A DNA stretch of 64,000 bases, taken from NCBI GenBank assembly GCA_000972765.1, contig CP011265.1, positions 1,674,001 to 1,738,000 on the forward strand, written 5' to 3'. The notes beneath the pieces are model-generated. The model did not search any database and was not told the origin of the DNA. It was given only the letters and a program-made list of their open reading frames with translations. The position numbers and the translations under genes were made by a program. This DNA is from Verrucomicrobia bacterium IMCC26134. GTDB lineage: Bacteria; Verrucomicrobiota; Verrucomicrobiia; Opitutales; Opitutaceae. Of the stretch, positions 52,258 to 61,500 are shown in pieces (position 1 is the stretch's first letter; every line of letters begins with the position of its first letter).

Positions 52258-54705
52258 ATGTCATCCCGCGCAAACGCCATCCTGTCAGCCACTCTTGAGA
52301 CTCCCAGCTGCGGGGTGATCGAGCTTTTGCATGATTGGCGGGCGCGCAGCGTGCCCGTGCTGGTGCTCTCTGGCGGGATGCGTATGCGAACCCTGGAGCG
52401 TTATCCCACGGAGCGCTTCGCCCTGCACAGTGGTTACCACGTGCTGAAGGACGGGACGATCGAGTTTGTCTTTGATCCGGCCAATCATCCCGAACTGGAC
52501 GTCACCACCGAACGCGTGCACATCGCGGGCGAGTTCAACGGGTGGGTGGGCGCGGACAGGGCGGAGTGGGCGATGGTGCCCAAGATTCTGGAGGGCAAAC
52601 CGGTGCTCTCGTGGGTGGGGCCGCTGGACAAGATAACCGGCGTGGGGGGCGGGCCGGTGCGGTTTAAATTTGTGACGGCAAAGCATATCTGGCTGTCCGT
52701 GCCTTTGGGCACGCCAAACGCCCGGCGGGACGATGCGGGTAATTTCAACCGGGTGGTGGAGCCGGAGCGCACGGGGCTGCATCTTTTCTCCTTCGAGTTG
52801 GAGTCGCCGGCGGATCTCTCGCAGACGCTGACAGTGAGCTGGGCCTCCCGCCATGCCGGCGATGCGGTGCCATTGCATGCGGGGGCGTTTTTCTATGCCC
52901 TGCAGACGGAGCTGCCCCTCGGGGTGGATGCGCGCGCCAGCGGCACTCGATTCAGGATCTTCGCGCCGCGAGCCTCCCGGGTGGAGCTCGCGCTCTGCGC
53001 CGCTCTGGCCGAGCAGGGGAAGGCGCATCGCTATGCCCTGACGCGCCGGCAGGACGAGGACGGCGCGGCCGGCGTATGGGAGGTCACGCTGGAGGGCAAC
53101 CTGCACGGCTGGTATTACTGGTATCACGTGGACGGGCCGAAGGACGCCTTCGGTGCATTCGATCCCTCGCGGCGCGTGCTGGATCCCTATGCGGTGGCAG
53201 TGGTGGGGCGGGAAGGCCCCGGCATCATCTTCGAGCGGGCGCGACTCGGGATGGTGGGCGACGGGTTCAAGACCCCGGCCTGGCACGACCTCGTGATCGC
53301 CGAGGCCCACGTGCGCGACCTGGCGCAGTGTGCGCCGGTGACGGCGGATGACGGCCAGCGGCGCGGGTTTGCCGGGTTGAAAAAATGGGTGGAGAGCGAG
53401 GATTTCTACCTCTCGCGGCTCGGGGTGAACTGCGTCGAGCTGCAGCCCTTGCAGGAATTCGACAACCAGGCGCGCGAGGACTATCACTGGGGTTACATGA
53501 CGGTGAACTGGTTTGCCCCCGCCAGTGCCTATGCGTCGCGGCCGGAGGCGGCGACGGGCTTGCGCGAGTTGCAGGAACTGGTGCGGGCCTTCCACGAGCG
53601 AGGCATCGCGGTGATCGTCGATGTCGTCTATAATCATGTGGGCGAGCCGGCGCACCTGATGTTTCTGGACCGGCTTTACTACTTTGAGCAGGATATCTCC
53701 GGCAACCTTTCGAACTGGAGCGGTTGCGGTAACGACTACCGGGCCTCGGCGGCGATGGCGCAGCGCCTGATCATCGACAGCTGCACGCACTGGCTGAAGG
53801 TGTTTGGCGTGGATGGATTCCGCTTCGATCTGGCCGACCTGATCGGCAGGCCGGTGCTGGAAAGGGTCGAGGCCGCGCTGAAAAAGGTGAAGCCCGACGT
53901 CATCCTCATCGCCGAACCGTGGAGCTTCCGCGGGCACATCGCGGGTGAGCTGCGTGACACGGGCTGGTCGTCTTGGAACGATGGATACAGAAACTTCATG
54001 CGCGACTTCGTGCGCGGGGCGGCGCTGCCCGAGACCTTTGAATACTACCTCAAAGGCTCGCCCTGGTATTACGCCAAGTGGCCGGCACAGACCGTGAACT
54101 ACACCGAGTCGCACGACGACCGCACCTGGATCGACGTCATCACCGAGAATGGCGATGGCGACGGACACCTCCCGACGGTGAACGATCGCCGCCGCACGCA
54201 TTTGATGGCGGCGGTGCTCTTCTGCTCCATCGGCATCCCGATGGTCTCCGCCGGGCAGGATTACCTGCGGTCGAAGCACGGGGTGAACAACACCTACCTG
54301 CGCGGCGACCTCAACGCCCTCGATTACCAGCGCATACACCGCTTCCCGTCCACGCACGCCTACTTTGCGGACTGGATCGCCTTCCGCCGCTCCGAGACGG
54401 GCCACTTGTTGCGCCACTTTTCCCGCGCCACCGAAGGATTTTTTGAGTTTATACGCGGGGAAGGCCCGTCCATTGCGGTTATCTACAATGCCGATCTGAG
54501 CCAGGGGGCGGAACGCTTGCTTTTCGCCATCAATCCGGGTCTTGCCGACGCCACCATCCCCCTGTCCGCCTGGGCGATCAATGAGTGGCATCAAGTTGCC
54601 GATGCGGAGCGCTTTCTGGCGCCGGGACGTCCTGCGGGCACCCAGCGTGTGACGGAGAATCTTTTCGTGCCTGCGCTGGGCTTTGGACTCTGGCGGATGG
54701 GCTGA
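52258..54705 (+). CDS. GH13 alpha-glucan hydrolase, pullulanase/debranching type
   Basis: An 815-residue cytoplasmic enzyme (no signal peptide) acting on alpha-glucans, probably glycogen debranching. Two N-terminal beta-sandwich parts precede the barrel: one with VHIAGEFNGWVGADRAEW (about 85-200) and one with TRFRIFAPRASRVELAL (about 228-340), both CBM48-like. Barrel motifs are intact: VYNHVGE (region I), GFRFDLADLIG with the nucleophile Asp (region II, about 520), LIAEPWSF with the acid Glu (region III, about 550) and YTESHDDRTW (region IV, about 615). YHWGYMTVNW recalls the YNWGYDP sequence of type I pullulanases. The start is ATG 52258; a later ATG at 52378 is possible. Products may feed the glycolytic genes downstream. 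Confidence 0.85.
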   Translation: MSSRANAILSATLETPSCGVIELLHDWRARSVPVLVLSGGMRMRTLERYPTERFALHSGYHVLKDGTIEFVFDPANHPELDVTTERVHIAGEFNGWVGADRAEWAMVPKILEGKPVLSWVGPLDKITGVGGGPVRFKFVTAKHIWLSVPLGTPNARRDDAGNFNRVVEPERTGLHLFSFELESPADLSQTLTVSWASRHAGDAVPLHAGAFFYALQTELPLGVDARASGTRFRIFAPRASRVELALCAALAEQGKAHRYALTRRQDEDGAAGVWEVTLEGNLHGWYYWYHVDGPKDAFGAFDPSRRVLDPYAVAVVGREGPGIIFERARLGMVGDGFKTPAWHDLVIAEAHVRDLAQCAPVTADDGQRRGFAGLKKWVESEDFYLSRLGVNCVELQPLQEFDNQAREDYHWGYMTVNWFAPASAYASRPEAATGLRELQELVRAFHERGIAVIVDVVYNHVGEPAHLMFLDRLYYFEQDISGNLSNWSGCGNDYRASAAMAQRLIIDSCTHWLKVFGVDGFRFDLADLIGRPVLERVEAALKKVKPDVILIAEPWSFRGHIAGELRDTGWSSWNDGYRNFMRDFVRGAALPETFEYYLKGSPWYYAKWPAQTVNYTESHDDRTWIDVITENGDGDGHLPTVNDRRRTHLMAAVLFCSIGIPMVSAGQDYLRSKHGVNNTYLRGDLNALDYQRIHRFPSTHAYFADWIAFRRSETGHLLRHFSRATEGFFEFIRGEGPSIAVIYNADLSQGAERLLFAINPGLADATIPLSAWAINEWHQVADAERFLAPGRPAGTQRVTENLFVPALGFGLWRMG

Positions 54706-54834
54706 AGCCGGGCATAGCCGCGCCAAGCTTCCACTGAGGGGTGGCTAATCACGACACGCCAAAACCCTTGCGTTCCGCCCGCGCGCTCTTTTCGCTGATG
54801 TTTCCGCGTCCGCAAGGCGCGGTTCATCACCTGA

Positions 54835-55917
<1,083 letters not shown>

Positions 55918-55937
55918 GCGCGGCGCAGCCGCCACGC

Positions 55938-56049
55938 GGAATCTAGAAGCCAGGAGCTAGAATCTAGAATTCGCCCTTCCCAGGCGGAAGCAGCCACTGC
56001 CCCTCGCAGCCTGCTTCCGCCTTTTTTATTATTCTAGCTCCTAGATTCC
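55938..56049. repeat. Nested inverted repeat between gap and pgk
   Basis: GGAATCTAG (55938-55946) pairs with CTAGATTCC (56041-56049), and AGGAGCTAGAAT (55952-55963) pairs with ATTCTAGCTCCT (56031-56042); a terminator hairpin sits inside. The same AGGAGCTAGAAT/ATTCTAGCTCCT arms occur between pgk and tpiA. Confidence 0.75.
55982..56027 (+). terminator. Rho-independent terminator after gap
   Basis: AGGCGGAAGCAG (55982-55993) pairs exactly with CTGCTTCCGCCT (56011-56022) around a 17-base loop, followed by a T run to 56027. It lies about 65 bases past the gap stop, inside the nested repeat, and would limit read-through into pgk. Confidence 0.85.
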
Positions 56050-56072
56050 AACTCCCAGCTCCTTTCGATCTC

Positions 56073-57317
56073 ATGCCTAAATTCAAATCCATCCGCGACC
56101 TCGCCCTCTCTGGCAAACGCGTGCTCATGCGCGTCGATTTCAACGTCCCGCAGGACAAGGTGACCGGCGCCATCACCAACACCGCGCGCATCACCGCCGC
56201 GTTGCCCACGATCACCTACGCCATCGAACAGGGCGCCTCGGTCGTCCTCATGTCGCACCTCGGTCGTCCCGACGGCCAGCGCATCGCCAAGTTCTCGCTC
56301 CAGCCCATCGCGACCGAGCTTGAGAAGCTCCTCGGCAAGCCTGTCACGTTCCTCGATGACTGCGTCGGCGCCTCCGTCGAGGCCGCCTGCGCCAAGCTCG
56401 CCCCCGGCAGCGTTGTCCTGCTCGAGAACCTCCGCTTCCACATCGAGGAAGAGGGCAAGGTGAAGCTCGAGGACGGCACCTCCAAAAAGGCCGACCCCGC
56501 CGCGGTGGCCGCCTTCCGCGCCTCCCTCACCAAGCTCGGCGACGTGTTCGTGAACGATGCCTTCGGCACCGCGCATCGCGCCCACAGCTCCATGGTCGGC
56601 GTCACCCTCCCGCTCAAGGCCGCCGGCTTCCTCATGGAGGCCGAGCTCAAAGCCTTCGCCAAGGTCCTCGACAATCCCGACCGCCCTCTGCTCGCCATCC
56701 TCGGCGGCGCGAAGATCGCGGACAAGATCCCCCTCATCAACAACCTCCTCGACAAGGCCGACAAGGTCATCATCGGCGGCGGCATGGCCTACACCTTCCA
56801 CAAGGTGAATCGCGGCATGAAGATCGGCTCGTCCCTCTTCGACAAGGCAGGAGCCGAGATCGTCGCCGAACTCGAAGCCAAGGCGAAGGCCAAGGGCGTG
56901 GAGTTGATCTTCCCGGTCGACTTCGTCTGCGGCGACAAATTCGGTCCCGACGCCAACATCCAGGCCGCCACGATGGAAGGCGGCATTCCCGACGGTTGGG
57001 AGGGTTTCGACGCCGGCCCGAAGAGCATCGAGCTCTATCGCAAGGCGATCCTCTCCTCGAAGACCATCATCTGGAACGGCCCGGCGGGCGTGTTCGAGTT
57101 TGATATCTTCGCCGGCGCCACCAAGGCCATGGCCGAGGCGGTCGCGGAAGCCACGGCAAGCGGCGCCACCACCGTGGTCGGTGGCGGCGACACCGCCACG
57201 GCCGCCAAGAAATTCGGCGTGGCCAAGAAGGTCAGCCACTGCTCCACCGGCGGCGGCGCTTCCCTCGAATTCCTCGAAGGCAAAGCCCTCCCCGGCGTCG
57301 TGTTCCTGGAAAGCTGA
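56073..57317 (+). CDS. pgk: Phosphoglycerate kinase
   Basis: Cytoplasmic glycolytic kinase that makes ATP from 1,3-bisphosphoglycerate. The 414-residue protein shows [13 protein letters not shown] at the start, the substrate-binding [54 protein letters not shown], and the nucleotide-binding [14 protein letters not shown] and [14 protein letters not shown] near the end. All are canonical and length is normal. Third-position C bias matches gap and tpiA. It begins 155 bases after gap, beyond a terminator, and therefore probably has its own promoter in the repeat region. No Shine-Dalgarno is obvious. Confidence 0.98.
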   Translation: MPKFKSIRDLALSGKRVLMRVDFNVPQDKVTGAITNTARITAALPTITYAIEQGASVVLMSHLGRPDGQRIAKFSLQPIATELEKLLGKPVTFLDDCVGASVEAACAKLAPGSVVLLENLRFHIEEEGKVKLEDGTSKKADPAAVAAFRASLTKLGDVFVNDAFGTAHRAHSSMVGVTLPLKAAGFLMEAELKAFAKVLDNPDRPLLAILGGAKIADKIPLINNLLDKADKVIIGGGMAYTFHKVNRGMKIGSSLFDKAGAEIVAELEAKAKAKGVELIFPVDFVCGDKFGPDANIQAATMEGGIPDGWEGFDAGPKSIELYRKAILSSKTIIWNGPAGVFEFDIFAGATKAMAEAVAEATASGATTVVGGGDTATAAKKFGVAKKVSHCSTGGGASLEFLEGKALPGVVFLES

Positions 57318-57331
57318 GCTTTCCAACGCAT

Positions 57332-57388
57332 CCAGGAGCTAGAATTTAGAATCCAGAATATTTATTCTGGCTTCATTCTAGCTCCTGG
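57332..57388. repeat. Long inverted repeat between pgk and tpiA
   Basis: CCAGGAGCTAGAAT (57332-57345) pairs exactly with ATTCTAGCTCCTGG (57375-57388). Inside, CCAGAATA (57353-57360) pairs with TATTCTGG (57363-57370) around TT. The outer arms match those of the repeat between gap and pgk. There is no strong T tract directly after, apart from a run at 57404-57409. Confidence 0.8.
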
Positions 57389-57415
57389 CTCCTCACTCCT
57401 AGATTTTTTATCACC

Positions 57416-58186
57416 ATGTCCCTCCGCAAAAAACTCATCGCCGGTAATTGGAAAATGAACAAGACCGCCGCCGACGGCGCGGCCCTCGTGGCCGACATCG
57501 TCGCCGAGGTCGGCAAACAGAACGACGTCGAAATCGTGGTTTGCCCGCCTTTCACCGGTCTCGAAAGCGCCGCCGCCAAGCTCGACGGCTCGACCGTCAA
57601 ACTCGGTGCGCAAAACATGCACCCCGAGGCCTCCGGCGCCTACACCGGCGAGACCTCCGCGGGCATGCTCCGTGCGCTTTTCGTCTCGCACGTCATCCTC
57701 GGCCACAGCGAGCGCCGCAGCTACTTCGCCGAGAGCGACGCCTTCATCAACCAGAAGGTTATCTCCGCGCTGAAGAACCAGCTTAAACCCATCCTCTGCG
57801 TTGGCGAGACGCTCGCCGAGCGCGAGAACGGCAGCACCCTGCAGATCGTGCAGACCCAGCTCGAGGCCGGCCTTGAAGGTGTGTCCAAGGAGCTCGCGAC
57901 CAGCGTCGTGATCGCCTACGAGCCCGTGTGGGCCATCGGCACCGGCAAGGTGGCCACCACCGAGCAGGCGCAAGAGGTCCATGCCTTCATCCGCAGCCTC
58001 TTGGTGAAGCTTTTCGGTGATGTGATCGCCCAGAAGGTGCGCATCCTCTACGGCGGCTCGATGAAGCCCGCCAACGCGCCCGAACTGCTTGCGCAGAAAG
58101 ACATCGACGGCGGCCTGATCGGCGGAGCCAGTCTCGAAGCCCGCAGCTTTGTCGAACTCATCAAGGCGGCGATGGCGGTGAACTAA
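57416..58186 (+). CDS. tpiA: Triosephosphate isomerase
   Basis: Cytoplasmic barrel enzyme interconverting dihydroxyacetone phosphate and glyceraldehyde-3-phosphate. The 256 residues contain the substrate Lys in IAGNWKMNKT, the electrophile His in VILGHSERRSYF, the catalytic Glu in AYEPVWAIGTGKVAT (loop 6) and ILYGGSMKPANAPELL plus GGLIGGASLEA for phosphate binding. Length and motifs are canonical. It is the last of the gap-pgk-tpiA set, shares their codon bias and is followed by a terminator hairpin. It begins 98 bases after pgk across an inverted repeat. Confidence 0.98.
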   Translation: MSLRKKLIAGNWKMNKTAADGAALVADIVAEVGKQNDVEIVVCPPFTGLESAAAKLDGSTVKLGAQNMHPEASGAYTGETSAGMLRALFVSHVILGHSERRSYFAESDAFINQKVISALKNQLKPILCVGETLAERENGSTLQIVQTQLEAGLEGVSKELATSVVIAYEPVWAIGTGKVATTEQAQEVHAFIRSLLVKLFGDVIAQKVRILYGGSMKPANAPELLAQKDIDGGLIGGASLEARSFVELIKAAMAVN

Positions 58187-58229
58187 CTTACTCCACTTCG
58201 TTTGATACCGGCCCGCAGGCCGGTCTTCA

Positions 58230-58264
58230 CCCGGCGCACTCGTGAAAGGGCGCCGGGTTTTTTT
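58230..58264 (+). terminator. Rho-independent terminator after tpiA
   Basis: CCCGGCGC (58230-58237) pairs with GCGCCGGG (58250-58257) around a 12-base loop, directly followed by seven T (58258-58264). It ends the glycolytic gene set 43 bases past the tpiA stop. Confidence 0.88.
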
Positions 58265-58594
58265 GCGGCCGATATTCCGCAGTTTATTCGGCCAAGATAC
58301 GTTACGAAATAGGCTTTTCTACAGTCCAAAGTCTCTAAAAGACAAAGGGCGTGAAAATCGAAAAAGAAGTGCATCTTTTTCGTATCTCTGCGCTAGCCGA
58401 TCAGGTGCCAATGTTGCTGTATGATGCCAATCGCCCGTAACTTTCAGACTTTTATCGCAAAGACGCGGAGGCGCGGAGATACTCCAAGATTCATTTCGTT
58501 GTCAGGTCGGTGCGCACTATGTGTCTTGGCGACTTTGCGTTAATGAAGTTTAGATTATACGGGACGTTGATATGAAACCGACATTTGGGACGGT
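58265..58594. other. Intergenic region with imperfect inverted repeats
   Basis: This 330-base AT-richer stretch lies between the tpiA terminator and the stop of the giant repeat gene. CGAAAAAGA (58359-58367) pairs with TCTTTTTCG (58374-58382) and might end the minus-strand transcript. A further imperfect inverted repeat has arms at 58453-58477 and 58521-58543 with the common core CGCAAAG(A/T)CGC. No gene or RNA was recognised. Confidence 0.5.
58453..58543. repeat. Imperfect inverted repeat with CGCAAAG-CGC arms
   Basis: The left arm reads TCGCAAAGACGCGGAGGCGC; the right arm, on the other strand, reads ACGCAAAGTCGCCAAGAC. Similar CGCAAAGACGC-rich elements are dispersed in many environmental genomes, so this may be one end-to-end copy of such an element. 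Copy number cannot be judged from one window. Confidence 0.4.
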
Positions 58595-61500
58595 TTATAA
58601 TATCTTTATCTTGGATTTGATGGGAGTTGCTGCGCTGTAAACATTATCGCCGGATTGCTTTGCCTCGACTACGACGGTTCCGACGCCGTTAACTAAAAGG
58701 CTTCGCCCATCGGATCCGATCTGTGCAGGGCCAGACACTACGGCGTAGGTTACCGATAACTTTGAGCTGGCCGTTCCAGTTAAGGCCAGCGGCGAAGTGC
58801 TTAGTGAGGCCGAAGCGGGTAATTTGAATGTTATCTTCTGAGCAACCCGGGAGACCTTAATCGTCTTTGTTACGGTCGGTGCGGCAAGGTAGGCACCGTT
58901 TCCAGTTTGCGTAGCCTGGATCACTACGGCACCAGCACCAGTCAAGGTCAGCGTAGTGCCATTTGTGCCAAGCCTGGCCGGACCGGAGACCACGGATAGA
59001 ATCACCGGGAGCTTGGAGCTGGAGCTTGCGGTCAATGTGACCGGCGACGTGTTCATCAGTTTCGTCGCGGGTGGGGCGAAGGTGATGGACTGTGTGGCCT
59101 TTGACACCGTGAAGGAACGATCTACAGGCGCGGCGGAGCTGTATTTCGTGTCGCCTGCTTGAGAAGCACGAACGGTTACTATGCCAGCACCCGTGAGCGT
59201 AATCATATTACCATTGATCGTCGCCGGACCGGAGACAATGGAGAAGGTTGTGGCGAGCTTACTGCTGGACGTAGCTTTAACGACGAATGGCGTGGCACTG
59301 TAAACTTTTGTAGTCGGAGCGGCGAAGGTGATCGTCTGATCTAATCCGCGAACGACCAGCGTTCCCGTGGAGGAACCCTGGTAGAGATTGTCGCTAATCG
59401 TGCCGACTACGGTGTAAATGCCTGCTGCACTGGGCGCAGTCAGACTACCGCCATAAGTTAAGGTGACCGCGAGTCCGGTTGGTATCGTCGTGGCAGTCGC
59501 TGAGCGCGCCGTGCCGGTGTAGGATTGGTTAAGGCCGCCGAGTGTAACCTTCGCGATGGTCTTTCCGACCGTGAAGCTTTGTTCCACTGAGGTGGCGGCG
59601 GTGTAGTTGGAATCGCCTGATTGCGCAGCACGCACGACTACGGTGCCGACTCCGGTGAGCGACACGGTGTTACCGTCGATAGTAGCCGGACCGGAAACGA
59701 TGCTGAAGGCCGGGTTCAAGCCGCTGCTCGCGGTCACGCTCAGCGTAAACGGTGCATCTCCATAGGTTTTGGCTGGCAGGACGCCAAAGATGATCGTCTG
59801 CGAGCCTGGGGTAACGGTGAAGCTTTGTTCCACCGAGGTGGCGGCGTTGTAGTTGGCGTCGCCAGCCTGTTCCGCCCGCACCACCACTGAGCCCACGCCC
59901 GTGATCGTCACGGTTTTGCCGCTGAGCGTCGCTGGCCCGGAAACGATGCTAAAGGTCGGACTCAGGCCGCTGCTAGCCGTCGCGCTCAAAGTGAACGGTG
60001 CATCTCCGTAAGTTTTGCCCGGCAGGGCATCAAAGGTGATCGTCTGCGCCGCCTGAATTTTGCTGGTGACGATGCCAGCGGCGTTGCGCACGCGCACGCT
60101 GTAGCCGTTAAGGTCGGCGACGCTGGCAACCGTTATTGTGTGCCGGGCGGAGGTAGCTTCCCCAATGGGGAAACCGTCTTTGAACCACTGATAGGACAGA
60201 TCGCTACCGGTTGCGGTTACGGAAAGCGTCGCCGACGCTCCTACTTGCGCGAGCGAGGCGGGGTCCGTGATGACCGGAGCCGTCGTTACCACCTGACTGC
60301 GGGTGCGATGGATAGCGAGTCCCTCCCAGAAACTTTTTCTCGAATAATACCCAACCACGAAACCATCGAGTAGGGCGTTGGGCTTGCTCCTCATAAATTC
60401 GAAGGGCGCCAGACTATCAAAGTCATCTCTGAATCCAACGAACACACTTGGGTCGGCGACGAGTTGGCCCGTAGCGAGGGAACGAATGCCGTCGCCAGTG
60501 TTAAAATATCGGGAATCTATGACCCATTCTAATCTGTTATCTGACGCGATGTATTCATCCTCTACGCTCCACCTCATTGTAAACTGGGCGCCATTCCAGT
60601 CGAGAAGGGCATAGCTTGTTGTCTCGTTCATTGTGTAGTAATCCGCGACTGAGTATCTAACGATGATGAACTTTTCGTCAGCCTCCAGACCTGGGGCGAC
60701 GGCTCCCTCGCTATATCCGATGACATCAAATTCGCGCTGTGATCCGTTGATTACGCCCAAGTCTTCCCCGTCCAAAAGAGAGGCGACCAACACCGAGGTG
60801 ACGGCTGAGGGTGCGACAACCTTGAGTTGAGCGTTTGCTCCGAGGGTAAACAGACGAGGCGGCAAATCAGCCATGCTGCTTCCGGTTATTGAGTAAAACC
60901 CATTCAGGATCGCCGTCTTATCTTCGCTATTCTTTATCGTTGGACTTGGGTCGATCACCACAGCGCCCGTTGTGTTCGAGAAAATACGTCCTGCGAACTG
61001 CCAGTGTGCATCGCTCAAGAGTGTGATGGAGAAATTCAAAGCGCCGTAGTTGGTGAGGTCTTTTGTCCAAAGCACGGACCAAGCACCCCCATCCCAGCGA
61101 AGCGCCTTGGCCGTGGTTGCTCCGTCGCCCACAATTACCGTGGCGGTGTTGGTAAACCCGGTGGGGGCGTAGCCGCTGGCGGGGAGGGCAACTCGACAAT
61201 CAAAGCCTGCCACGGCGTTAAGTTCTGCCCTCGAGTGCCAGCTCACTACTCCGGTCGCACGACAAGTAAGGAGCCCACTTAAGGAATCGTGAGCATAGCC
61301 TCCTGGTATCGCGATTGTGCCGCGACCACCTATTAGGTCAGCCGTGACGCCAGTGACTGCCCCAGTGACTTGGCCCGTGGATTGGGAAATGAGTTGGCTG
61401 CCATAGAGCAATACGTCGGAGCCGAGGAGCACGGCCTCCCCAAGCGGGTCATTCGCCAGCCTGCTCTTTTCCCAAGCCTTGATCCAGCCGCTGGTGGTGG

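Noticed and set aside
52285-54726. Open frame of 813 codons on the minus strand, antisense to the GH13 gene
   Set aside because: It mirrors the GC-rich GH13 gene, whose motifs and catalytic residues are complete; the antisense product is His/Arg-rich without any domain.
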